Made by a program: the position numbers and the translations under genes. This document shows positions 33,724-44,981 of a stretch of DNA of 64,000 nt, piece by piece; within the stretch, counting starts at the first letter, position 1; every line of letters starts with the position of its first letter. Source of the stretch: Ustulina deusta (taxonomy: Eukaryota; Ascomycota; Sordariomycetes; Xylariales; Xylariaceae); NCBI GenBank assembly GCA_023159155.1, contig JAJNNX010000046.1, positions 372,001-436,000 of the forward strand, in the 5' to 3' direction. The notes under the pieces are model-generated. The model did not search any database, was not told the origin of the DNA, and saw only the letters and a list, made by a program, of their open reading frames with translations.

Positions 33724-36700
33724 TCAGCAGGCTTCCAGGTAATTGCTGGGGACAAGCCCGCCTTGCCCGGCCCCGTTGCCCGAGTGGATTTCCGCTTCCC
33801 ACCAGCCGTCGTCCTGGTGCCGGACGACCGCCAAGATGTCGCCCTTGGCGAAGCCAAGCTCTTCGGGGATGGCGGCTTGGTACATGTACAACGCGCGCGC
33901 TGTGAGAGAGTTAGTTGACTTCAGTTCTCCCGTCGGCTGTTGGGTTGCGGGATCCGACTTACCGTAATGTAGAATAGCCCGTCCCTCTGGCGTATACTGC
34001 CGCGACGGGTCGGCCACGCTCCTGCTCCGCTGTCTATTTTCTTGTGCTCCCGCATCGCGACCGTCGTAAAAGCTCATGGTCCGGGAGCTGGAGCTCGTCC
34101 CTGGACGCCCCCCACTTCCCCTACTGCGCACAGATCCGTAAACGGACCCCTCCCCCCCGACCGGAGCAAGCTGGACGGCCATGGCGCTAGCTCTACTAAC
34201 GGGGCGATTATAGTCAGCTCGGTAGGGCGACGGGGACGCTGTCCTGGAATGGATGCCGCTCGGAGAGTTCGCTTGGTAGTAACCTTGATCCGATCCGCGC
34301 TTCGGCGTCATGCTCGGTTGTGGGGAACCTCCGTACTGGCTGCCGCCATATGGGTTAGGTGAAGCTGAACGCTGTGCTTGCCGTGTCTCCGGTCGCGTCT
34401 CTGCCCGAGTCCCGGGTCGAGTCTCTGGTCGAGTCTCCGGTCGTGTCTCCGCCCGAGTTCCGGGTCGAGTCTCTGGCCGTGTCTCTGGCCGAGTCTCTGG
34501 CCGCGTTGCCGGTCGTGTCTCTGGTCGTGCCTCTGGCCGTGTCGCCGGTCGTGTCTCCGCCCAAGTTCCGGGTCGAGTCTCTGGTCGAGTCTCTGGCCGT
34601 GTCTCTGCTCGTGTCTCTGCTCGAGTCCCGGGTCGAGGAGAGACACTTCGGGGTGGCGCCGGCGAAGCTGCCCGGGGCACATCGACCTGCCTCGTGGCTG
34701 GGCGAGACGAAGTGTTGTTGTAAACGGATGCTGGCCGACTCGAAGTTAGCAGCTGTCTTGTCTGCCCAGTATATTTCCTAGACGACTCTTGCATGGCTTT
34801 TGACGTGACAGCGGGTGGCGGGACGCCTAGTCTTTGCACGGGTGGATCGTAAGACGGAGGCGGTGTTCCTCTCAATCCTGGACCCGCGTCGCTGCCGGCT
34901 CTGGGCGCTGGTATCGGGCGGGTAAATAACGGCGTCCGCTCCTGGGTCCGCTCTTGAGTCCGCTCCACAGGCCTCTCGGCAGTTCTTTCGACAGGTCGCT
35001 GTATTTGTTCTTGCGGCTGGCTTTGCGTCCGCTCATGTGTTCGATCGGGGATTGGTGTGGAGATACCATGATATCGGTCCGCAGAGATTCGACTCATCGG
35101 TTGCTTGTTGTCCACGGCCCCTTTCAGCTCAGCCAGTGCAAGTGCAATGGGGTCCTGTTCTTCTTCCGGAGGCTGTGCCCCTTTGTCGATAGACTGACTG
35201 CGCTTGTCTATGTTAGCAACAGGGAAAACGTTCTGTCCCACGTTCAAGGCCAGCGAGGCATTGGCATCGATCGGCTCGGGGCTCGCAGTCCTATCCTTAA
35301 GCATGTTCTTTGGCTCTGGTTGGTAAGTCTGGGGACGCCGGGACGCAGACGAATTCTGCGATACCACCGGACCCCACGTATTTCTCGTGGCTGGTCGGAC
35401 ATCTTTGGACACATCTTTGGTACTCTTCCTCCGGAACGGACTGTGATTTTGGAAGAAGCCGCTCTTCTTCTTCACCATACGCTTCTCCGGCTCCGCGGCG
35501 ACGGGCTCTGGCTTCACTGGCGATGTCTTCCCACTAGGAGGCTCTTGGCTAGAGAACGACGTCGGGTTCGAATAGTCGCTGTTGTCGTCTGGCGCCGAAA
35601 TGTTTGAACTAGTGGCTGAGTTCATACCTTCGTAGCGCGCTGACACATGAGAGCTGGTCGAGCTGTTTAATCCGTCGATGCGCGCTGGTGCATTCGAGGT
35701 TGCGGCGGAAGTCTTCGTGGTGTCAACCCGTGTTACGACATTGGAATGAACCGCCGAGGTCGTGCCTTCATACCGGGCTGGCACATCGGAGCTCTTCGCA
35801 GAGTTGAATGCTTCGGCGCGCGACGATACACTAGGAGCTGTAGCAGAGGGCTTCATACTATCGAAGCGTGACGGCGCCTTGTGGATTGCGACCGAGTTCG
35901 TGCCATCCGTACGACAGAGCATTGTCATGCCGTCCATGGGATAGGGGTCGTGAGGCACTGCTGAGAACTGTGAAGAGTCATATCGCTGCATCAAGTGGAC
36001 AGCGCGCCGGTCTTGGCTACTGTACGGATCCTGAGGAAGCATGGCCGGGGGTTGTGCATTCTGATGCGTAGCGGCAGAAGGCTGGCTATCCTGATTCTGC
36101 TGGGTTAAGGTGGAAGAATGGCCATTCTGATTCTGATGCGTCACGGCGGAAGGCTGGCTACTCTGATTCTGCTGGGTCATGGTGGAAGAGTGACTACTCT
36201 GGTTCTGATGGGCCATGGCGGAAGGCTGGCTATTCTGGATTTGATACGCCACGGCGGCAGGCTGGCTACTCTGATTTTGATGGGTCATGGCGGAAGGATG
36301 GCTATTCTGATTCTGGCGAGTCACGGCGGAGGGATGGTCATTATGATTCTGATGGGTCATAATGGAAGGATAGCTGTTCTGAGTCTGATGGGTTATGGCG
36401 GAAGGATAGCTGTTCTGATTCTGGTGGGTCTTAACGGAGGGATGACTATTCTGATGTTGATGGGTCATAATGGAAGGATGGCTGAGCTGTGCAGGGGCGG
36501 CGTGAGGATAGCTATTTTGACGAGGCATGCCCACGGGACGGCTACCCTGATGAGACACGGCAGGAGGATGGATATTTTGCAGAGGCATGGCCGGACCGGG
36601 GTGGCCATTTAGTAGAGGCATATTCACATTGGGCTCTATATGCAAGGGCGACACGGGTTCCTGGTGTCCCAGGTCCCGAGCCAGGGCAGAATTGGGATCG

Positions 36701-37934
36701 TGGTGCGATTCGTAAGTTGAGGGCTGCGGCGAGGACGTCCGGAAGGCCGGGTTGATGCTGCGCGGGAACTGGGCGACGGAATAGTTCTCCTCCTCCGAAA
36801 CCTCGGATCTGTGGTCGTCGACATCGCCCCGGCAGAAGTTGATGTACTTGGGCGGGTCGGGGATCTCTTGGCCAGTGCCCTTTTCGGTAATGAAGTGCAT
36901 AATGTCGTTCTCGACGTCCATCTTCTCGAGCGATATCCGTATCTTCTCGCAGGACGCATCGTCGCTGACGCAAACGGTGGAAGCGAGGTTGGCAAAGGTC
37001 CACAGACTGCTCTTTGAGAAGTCGAGCCGCTCTTCCTCGAGATCCTGGAACTTGTCGGCAGCGGCCTTCCACTCACGGTTCCAGCGAGCCGTCGTGTCCT
37101 CTAGCGCCTTTACTGCGGCCTCGTACTCGGCATTCGAACTGGCGAGGCTGATCTGGGTCTTCTCCAACTTGGCCTTGTTCTTGCGTTCCTCCTGGCCCAT
37201 GACCATGTGTCCCTGGGCTAAGTAGCCCTTGATTCTCAGGCAATCTTGCTCGTAACGATCGCGTGTCTGCAGAGTTATTCCCTCGTCAGCATCCCACTCT
37301 ACCGGCCTCGGCCCAGCCATTCGCACCTTGTTCACGGTATGTGTCTGTTGGATCTTGACCTTGAGTATCTTCTCGACGGTGTTTTGTATGATCTTACGGC
37401 GCTCCTTCATGCCGCCGGCGAAGGCAGCGAGCGGCTCTTCAAGCTCCGACTTCATCTGGGCAGCAATGTTGGCATGCTGTTTTGCCATGGACTCGACCTC
37501 GCTCCGAACCGTGTCAAGCGACGTCTTGAGCGATCCCATCTCATGCGATCCCAGGGATTTTCGGGAAAGGGACATGAGTTTGCGGGCGTAGTCGTCTTCG
37601 ATGGATGCGCGCGCTGGTCCCAGCCGATCTCGAGTTAGCAGCAGGATATGGATATGTATTTGGCAGCGCAGACGGAGAAGAGGCGAGAGGCAAGGGGCGG
37701 ATACTCACCGCTGTAGAATGACCTCAGTTCATCGCTCGTCTGCTTTGCCGACGCCATGCGGTCGAGCAATGGCCCGACGCCGGCATCATCTTTGCCCCAG
37801 AAGTTGTTGGCGACTATGCGACAAAGCGGGTTAGCAGGCTAGCATTGCGAGGGCAAAACAAGACGAGGGGAATGTGAGATGGTCAAGGACATACACGACA
37901 GTGCCACTGTCGGACCCTCCGTGACAGAAGGCAT
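33724..37934 (-). CDS. F-BAR and SH3 protein of the Imp2/Hof1/Cdc15 cytokinesis type
   Basis: Membrane-bending scaffold of the septum/contractile ring, 1323 aa. Exons: 37934-37895, 37813-37709, 37613-33963 and 33899-33724. The F-BAR domain covers about residues 13-270 and is completed by splicing (LSFANNFWGKDDAGVGPLLD, then SARASIEDDYARKLMSLSRK). The centre is a long disordered linker with two tandem-repeat arrays (36053-36500 and 34378-34640). The C-terminal SH3 domain (ARALYMYQAAIPEELGFAKG, then DDGWWEAE, then GLVPSNYLEAC) binds proline-rich partners in this family. The last intron (33900-33962) is 63 bp, a multiple of three without a stop in frame, so retention would add 21 residues just before the SH3 domain. 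Assignment to Imp2, Hof1 or Cdc15 by name is not possible from domain order alone. Confidence 0.92.
34378..34640 (-). repeat. 12-bp coding tandem array (RPET-type units)
   Basis: About twenty degenerate 12-bp units encoding four-residue repeats such as RPET, RAET and RPGT in the F-BAR protein linker. Because units are codon multiples, several other frames stay open through the array. Confidence 0.9.
36053..36500 (-). repeat. 36-bp coding tandem array (HQNQNSHPSAMT-type units)
   Basis: About twelve 36-bp units encoding 12-residue Gln/Asn/His/Ser-rich repeats in the disordered linker of the F-BAR protein. Units vary at several positions, so the array is not recent. Prion-like composition suggests a flexible or condensing linker, which is inference. 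Confidence 0.9.
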
Positions 37935-40900
37935 CCTGCCTGTCTATCGATGGGCGCTGCAAAGCCTATACGGTGGTGCTGATGGTGTTTATCGGCAATG
38001 GGCTAGGTTGGGAAAGGGAAAAAAAAAGATGTGGCAGGCAATATCGGCTGGTATGTTGTTGTTCTTGACGTCGATTTCGCGGAGGCACCTAGATAAGACA
38101 CTTTCGGACACTAAGGTAGTACGTGCTTGTCGTAATTGGAGACATATGAAATCAAATTCATTAATTTGGGATCAATATTAACTACTGCCCGGAACTGTCC
38201 GCAAAATCTGGATGCGTGTGGTTGCAAGTGGTGTGGTCGACAATATACTGTTGAGTGAATTGATATGAGGCTTGAATTGTTCAATGGATGCGACAAGCAA
38301 GAATATGTGAGCAGATGGATGGCGGTGGATGATGTTTATCTGCGCCACAAGGTTGCTCTCGTTGACCAGGTGATTGCTCGCGCGCTAAGTGGTGAATATA
38401 GGTAGGTACTTTGGGGGGGACACCACCTACTCTAGGTAAGTACCTACTTAAGTTCCAAATAAGGCAATATGGGGGTGAGTGGAGACAGTAGGTACAGGCC
38501 GATGGATACCTTCTAAACAGTCAAGGTTGGCTGTGACCACGCTATTGGTTGCCGCCATGCACCCAAATAGACGCTAGCAAGGCCATGTACCTAGACTACC
38601 TGCCTACATTAGGTACTGAGACATCCTTGTCTTAGTATACGCATAGATGTAGGTAGGTCCCGGTAGGATAGAGTATTTCAACCAAAAGAAATGTCCATCA
38701 CCAACACCTCACCAACACCTGCCTTGACCCTACCTACCTAGTTTACTTGGAGTACGAAAAATATTAATTGCTTCAATGTGTCCGCCACCTTTTAATTCTG
38801 AACTTTTTAGGCCGAACATGAAAATATTACCCAGACGAGCTGCATGGAAGCGAGAAAACATAACGCTCAAGACTCTATGGGAGACGAGATTCTCACGATC
38901 CCGGCAATCAGTTACTCAGAGAGCCTGCAAGCCTAGTAAATTAGACGCGTATTGATGTATAGACAGAAAATATTTCCAACACCTGTGAAGAGAGGCGAGG
39001 CCTGGGTGAAGATGAAGCCTCATTACGGGAGCGAAAAGAAAGTTGGGTCTCCGTGAAGAACTTGTATGATGAATAATTGTTGCTGCTGACGAGGGGACTA
39101 ACATCGGCTTGGTTATGAAGTATCTAGGAACGAGCTTCGGGGGGTTCGAGTTGATACCTATTACGAATGCTCCCATCATAACCCAGTCGTCATATGTCGA
39201 CCGAGCAAACCATAATAAGATATTAAGCATCACCCAATAAGTGAGAGGTAGCGAAGGGTCTTGATAATCAGCAATTAATCAACTTAAATCTAAAATACTG
39301 TGGCTGTATCGCTACAGATACGGGTGGGCTACGAGATATCACGAAAGTGAGGTAGGTTTAGAGAGTCATGCTGATAGCAAAGAGGTCAGTCTGCATACCT
39401 ATCGAACGGGTTGGGTTGACTTCTCCGGGACTTCCTCATTGGTTTGGAGACATACTGAACCAACAGACTAGCCCAATCCTCAACCAAGTCAACATAACAA
39501 GAGGTATAGATATACATTGATCGGGTGAGCTTCATAGGAGCCAGGTGGAATCGAAGTTTAAACTCTATCGTCAAGTTTATCATTTCGGGCAGTCTGATAC
39601 AGCAATAACAGCAGCGTAACAACACTAATGTGTGTCTGCATGCTTAAGTAGGTGGTGACTTTCATAGTTATTCATAGGTACATTCAAAGTAATACTAATT
39701 CGGCTGTAGATTTTGTCTAGTTACCAAGACATTCGATACGATGATTACCCGTCAACGGCCGGGTTAAGTCGTTCAGAGATGCCCCAATTCCCGGACGTGG
39801 GAATAAAAGACTCCACAGAAGATGATTCTGATATTGGAAACCTCCCACAGAGCGAAGATGAAGCTTGCACAATACCCTTCCTGGGTCGCAGGATTCCAAA
39901 GAAAACGAAGCAAATTATCCAGCAGAAAAATGGGGACGTTGGGGTTTTGCTAGTTAATACAACTATAGAAGGCATAGGCTCGCCGCAGGGGGTTGGTATA
40001 TTTATAAAAAGAAAGAAAAAAAATAATAAATGAATGAACGTAAATCCGACTTGAAAGAGCGAGGTAGGAGATGGGGAGGGAAGGGAGTGGGTTGAGCTAC
40101 ATAGCAATAATTGCCACGGCGGATCAGGCTTCACAGCGAGTAATAGAAGCCCAGGAAGAAGATTGGTTTCGAAACGAGCTCGGGGATGACGGGGTGGAGT
40201 GGGAAAAGCCACATTTGACCTTGTCGATTGCCAGTCAGTACTCGTACCTGGTAATGTTATTTTGATCGAGACTCATCATCGTTTGTCTTCAGGACGACAC
40301 CCGTCTCTATCTTATCTACTCTGAAACAAACAACTCGTATTACAAGCCCGAGATGGAAATTGCCTTCGCCTAACACCTCCCGCCAGCACTGGACGAATGC
40401 GCCGCGGGCAGGTCGCACAAGTGTGTGGTCACGTACCGGCCGAAAATTGCATTGTCTGCCATGACGGCTCGTTCACGCATGACCTGGGCAAGAACCGAAA
40501 CGAAGCGAGCGAACCGAAAGCGAGCCGTCCCAGAGTCCCGGGAGTGACACGTGAGTGTCGTCCTGTGCCCGCACCTTGGAAGCCTGATGCATCCCTTGCT
40601 CCCGGTGTAGGACTCGACTCGCCACTCTCCGTGGACGAGCGATCCAGGTGCTAGGGTGGTCGGGCCTTGCCGTCCTCGGCGAGAGGCACATGGTCATACA
40701 CCTCGCGTCCGCGCTGGCCCAGGACTGAGTCCGGTGACCGGATCTCGTACATGGCACGCAGACGCGAGGGCGGCCTGCTGTCGCTGGACGAATGGACCGA
40801 GGACACGGGTCTAGGTGGATTGACAATATTCACGCCGTGTTTCAGTACGGTCCACGACGAGCGAGAGCAGTATCGATCACGGGGCTTGGTTAATTAAACC

Positions 40901-41375
40901 TGGGTGTCAACTTCTGGTACCACGAAACACTCAGGCTTTTATTCGCCCGGGGCGGTAATCTTATGTGCCGCCCAGCTGGTAGCACCGAGCGTTGGGATTA
41001 GAAAATGCAGCAGTAGGCCTTGTTTCGACTATAAAAACCGCCGTGTTAGCGAGTCCTGCCCTGCCCTCCCTTGCTTCCGACTCATCGCCGAACCTTTCTC
41101 GATTACGTGCTGCTAGGCCAACCACAACACTGCGCGTGACTCGCCCTAAAAAAATTTCTGCCTTTTTTTCCCATCCAGTATAAATCGATCGAGGCAGCTG
41201 GCTTGTCTTTCACTTCCCAAATCCGCTTCACTACCCCCCCTTACCGTATTCCACCGCGCCGGGTCCTCATCCACCATCCCTCCCATCGCCCGCGTTTCGG
41301 CGAGAGCTCGATAAACAAAAACCAATCCAAATTTGCTGTCCCGACGTTCACCGCCACTCAAACTCCCGCGATACA
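37935..41375. other. 3.4-kb intergenic region
   Basis: Upstream of the F-BAR gene and of the small CxxC gene. It contains clusters of TAGGTA/TACCTA motifs (38396-38452, 38580-38665, 38732-38742). A TATAAAT element at 41179-41185 lies about 195 bp before the start at 41376. ORFs at 39713-40033 and 40397-40654 have no recognisable family and no supported start or splice sites. Confidence 0.5.
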
Positions 41376-41709
41376 ATGAGTTCATCAGACAGCACGGGTA
41401 AAGACACCCAGGACGGGAAACAGGAAGAGGGTAATTAGGACAAATCGGGTTTCGCCAGAATAAGGAAGAGCCCTTTCATTGACGAGAGACCCAGGCAAAG
41501 ATTCCGTTCCTAGTCCACCCCCAGCCGCGCCTGTGCAACAGGGGTGCTTTTTGGATGGTTACGAACACCAATATGAGCTACTCATCGGAGTCCAACACAG
41601 CGTTCCACGCCCGCGCCGCATGTGGGACGGTCCAATTGGCCTAGCGACGCAGTTTATTTGCGACGAGTGTTGGCGACGCCTCGGTCACCCTGTTGGTGAG
41701 GAGACCTGA
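41376..41709 (+). CDS. Small hypothetical protein with a CxxC motif
   Basis: Not recognised. Two exons (41376-41430, 41495-41709) give 270 nt and 89 aa. The intron 41431-41494 is 64 bp with GT..AG borders. The ATG at 41376 sits in a good context (ATACAATGA). The N-terminus is hydrophilic and probably disordered (MSSSDSTGKDTQDGKQEEGK). The C-terminal half looks folded (QGCFLDGYEHQYELLIGVQH ... FICDECWRRLGHPVGEET), with CDEC a possible half of a metal site. A TATA-like box and T-rich DNA flank the gene. The call rests on splice consistency and composition, not on known homology. Confidence 0.45.
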
Positions 41710-42381
41710 ACAAGTCGTTTTGGGGGGAATTCCTTTTTTTTTTTGTTGTTGTTGGGAGGGCAGGCAGTAGGGATGCGCAGTTCGGGTCAAGACGAATAGG
41801 GCCATGATTACCTTGCGGGGAGGGGAGGTGAAATGTACCGGGCTGGTTTCCCTTCTTTCTTCCTTGTCAATTGAGTTGACTCTTGTGAATGGGAAAATGT
41901 AGGGTATACGCTGGAACTATAATAGTGTAAAGTAGTTAATTTCATGATGAACGTTTCTGGAATCAGTGTCATGATCTTGGTTTGGGCCAATGAGCAAATG
42001 ATAGGGAACATGAAGAGACGTTGTCAGAGGAACAAGGCAACACCCCTTGCATGATCAGTCTATACTATTGCTATTGCTTGAGAATTGGCGCTTTCACTTC
42101 GCATTAACCACGAGATAATAATAGTTCTAGACAGTCATTTACTCAGTCGAGTTGAACGCGAGGCCTGTTTGATGGGAGGATCTCTGCGAGGGCATGTACC
42201 CTACCTTACTTCTCACGGGAGCCAAGACGCGGTATATTATGAAGGTAGTTCCAATTAGACAAAACTTGACGGCTTCACGCATTAAGAATACATTGTTGAC
42301 GCCCGACAACAACTTTGGAGGTTATTCGATACTTTAGGCGAGCCTCCCCTCATCATCTGAAGAATTCCCAGGTCATACTCC
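41710..42381. other. Intergenic region
   Basis: 3' flanks of two convergent genes. A T-run at 41733-41742 is followed by GTT repeats. No gene is supported. Confidence 0.5.
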
Positions 42382-43102
42382 TCACTTCTTTGTCGCAGCC
42401 GTGGCCAAGTCAGCTAGCGCATCACGACGCTTGAACTTGGCATCTTCGATAACTCCTGCTTTCCAGTCAGTGAAAGGAAGCTCTTATATGCGGAGATTTC
42501 ACCCGTCTGCAGCAGTAGGACAGAGGAATCGGGGGATAACATACCGGCATCGGCATCGCTAGAGAAATGACCAGACCACTCAACGTAGGTGGAACCCTCG
42601 AGCTCACCGGAAGTGACGGCGTAGCAGTGGATGGTCGAGAGGACCGAGGTGTAGCTGAGGTCGGGCTTGGCAGCGATGATGCTGTACGTGATGTAATGTT
42701 TGATGGTCTGTGGTTTTGTTCAGTTTCCAGGGCACTGAGGAGGGGAAAGACAGGAAGAAGATGGCTGGCGTACGCTGTGCTCCTCCTGCTTCACGTCAAG
42801 CTCAGTGCCATCCTTGAAGGTCCAGTGGACGACATCAGCCTCGTCGCTCGTGCCCTTGACGAACCCGCTGGACTCGAGGGCGGACCAGAAGTTGCTGAAG
42901 TTCTGAACTAAAAATGGACCGTGGTTAACTTTGTTCGGGACAGGTGATGTATGTGATATTACATGATGACATGCCGATATCTCGTGGTCATCCTATGCTG
43001 GGGAGACGGGTTCGACTTACGCTTGATGTGGTGCCACACATGGCTCAAAGGAGCCTTGATGACAGCGGACTCGATAACAGAGGTTGAAGTGGGGATCGAC
43101 AT
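42382..43102 (-). CDS. Bet v1-like / SRPBCC-fold protein
   Basis: Small ligand-binding protein of the START/SRPBCC superfamily, 150 aa. Four exons: 43102-43021, 42907-42774, 42707-42545, 42455-42382 (453 nt). The N-terminus MSIPTSTSVIESAVIKAPLS followed by HVWHHI is the usual first strand and helix of the fold. Strand-rich central segments follow (DEADVVHWTFKDGTELDVKQ, then STIHCYAVTSGELEGSTYVE W), and a C-terminal helix ends in LADLATAATKK. Size fits the single-domain family. There is no signal peptide, so it should be cytosolic. The ligand is unknown. The 5' flank is packed with TAGGTACCTA motifs. Confidence 0.78.
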
Positions 43103-44981
43103 GATGGCGGCCGGCTTGGGGTTGGAATGCTGCTTATTGAACGGGATGGTGTTGATGTGACGGCGGTTGAGGAGCTTCGAGACGGGATGAAGATGAGATG
43201 AGAGTTTGAGAAATTGCTGTGAGAAAGACGAACAACACAGCAGCTGACGGAGCTCTCTCCATCTGTCTCTGCTACCACCAAGACCTTCTGTTCGCACTTG
43301 CTGCTGTAGGTAGCTAAGGTTCTGGAAGGTAACACATGCATGCATCCAAACGCAGTCTATACGTCATCATGTGGCGAACTAGGTGCTTAGATAGGTAGGT
43401 ACCTACCTACCTACTTACAGATCAAAGGAACCACGGCCAGGTATTTTCAAGGTAGGTACCTCTACCTACCACCTACCTCTCTCACGCACAAGAAGTAGCT
43501 TGATAGGTACCTAGGTGCAGAAGAGAGCTTTTAATCGAGGTATTCGTTCAAATGGAAGGGGATCCTTCATGTTATAGTGGACCTACCTAGACTACTCACC
43601 TACCTACCTAATACCTACTACCTAATGTAGGCACTGAGGTATCCACCCTCATCAATCATTCACCCAGTCCGATTACCCACCTGGCTTCGATCATGACTTT
43701 CAGGCGTGCCAATTCATTGCAAGATGCCATCGAGCCTCTGGTGGCCGGGGCTAGGTATGGCCAGATGCAACCCTTACACCAGATAAGAGAGTTGCAAAAC
43801 GGATGGCGGAATGCTGCCAGTGTAGGTAGCTCGCAGATCTGGCGAAGGCAAGCAAGTCCGGCCGTAAACAGGCTACCAGTTGTCTTCCTTCGAAGCTCGG
43901 ACTACGCTAGGCACACGGCCGCAGACGTCGGGCAATTTGCGGTGCAGCACGCCAAGGGCTGAGTCTAACCAATGACTCTATGGCCGTCTCCGAGGGCATC
44001 CCGTTGTGCATGTTTCTCACTGTGTGAAGAACTTAACACGATGAAGGATGTCTCGCGGCCGATGAACATGGCGGGAAAGCCGTCTATTGCATCGATCCCG
44101 CGAGTACGCTTTTCAGTACCGAGGTAATACCTCGTAATCGCTACGACAAATTGGCTCGACAACATGGCGCTGCACAGCACACGTCCGTCTCTTATATGCC
44201 GTCTCGCCTGTGGAATGGCCGGAGCAGCGCTGGAGGCTGGCCTCTCAGCCTCTAACCAGGCGAACGCACCGGCTATAAATAGTGGCCATTTGGGTGTGGC
44301 TTTGCTGTTGCGGGGTGCCAAAGCTGGGTCCGCCCGTCACAGCGAGAGACCCGTGTGCTCTTCTTCGACAATCGAATTGGTGGCATCATTACTGTCCAGA
44401 CTTACCTGTCCTCGAGTCTCGGGCGACAAACACCATGGGAACCTAGACTAAAAATGATGGCAATTTTCAACATCTCGCCCTCTTCTCTCTATCATCTTGG
44501 ACGTCTTTGGCATCGGATGTAGATCCCGAGTTGCCGTGGCATCGTGCAATCGCCCAGACGGCGGTGGCTCTATTGGTGCGATTTCTGGACCTCCGCGCGT
44601 AACGTCAGCCCTTTCCGACAATCTGGTGGAGACGTCATATACCCTAAGCTAGGTACTTATAGCGCCATGGCAACGATGGGCATGGCAAGGACTGGAAGGC
44701 TCTGAAACAAACCTCTAATTTGGACACGGAGCTCGGAGCACGGAGCATTGCATCCACGTCTTTCCCAATTGCTCTCACCCCGTCTCGCTCCAGTCTCCGA
44801 AGCGTCTCTTTTCCGAACCCGCCGTCGTAATAATGACTCGATTACGAGCCTCGATCGAATGGTCCCAGCGCCCTATATATATGTCGGCGATTGCCTCTGG
44901 TGATGGTGCGCTTCTGGTGAGGGCTTGTCATTCACATCGAAACCTCCTAAGCGGAAGCGTCTCTGTTGCCAAGTTTTCAAG
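43103..44981. other. 1.9-kb intergenic region
   Basis: Divergent promoter region of the SRPBCC and lyase genes. The left part (43385-43640) is the TACC-rich cluster listed separately. TATATATAT at 44875-44883 lies about 100 bp before the lyase start and is a good TATA candidate. ORFs at 43693-43962 and 44164-44451 are not supported. Confidence 0.5.
43385..43640. repeat. TAGGTA/TACCTA palindrome-rich cluster
   Basis: Dense short runs of GGTA and TACC. An 18-bp perfect palindrome, TAGGTAGGTACCTACCTA, lies at 43392-43409, and further near-palindromes lie around 43451-43475 and 43505-43515. Similar text recurs at 38396-38665 and 31060-31240. Confidence 0.8.

Noticed and set aside
34310..34781. 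Three plus-strand ORFs through the RPET array
   Set aside because: By-product of 12-bp periodicity; the minus-strand F-BAR frame continues through with domains on both sides.
36118..36612. Plus-strand ORF rich in GHGGR-like repeats
   Set aside because: Mirror of the HQNQNS array; no independent evidence.
39713..40033. Plus-strand ORF of about 100 codons
   Set aside because: No ATG at its start, low-complexity Lys-rich end, no recognised family or splice partner.
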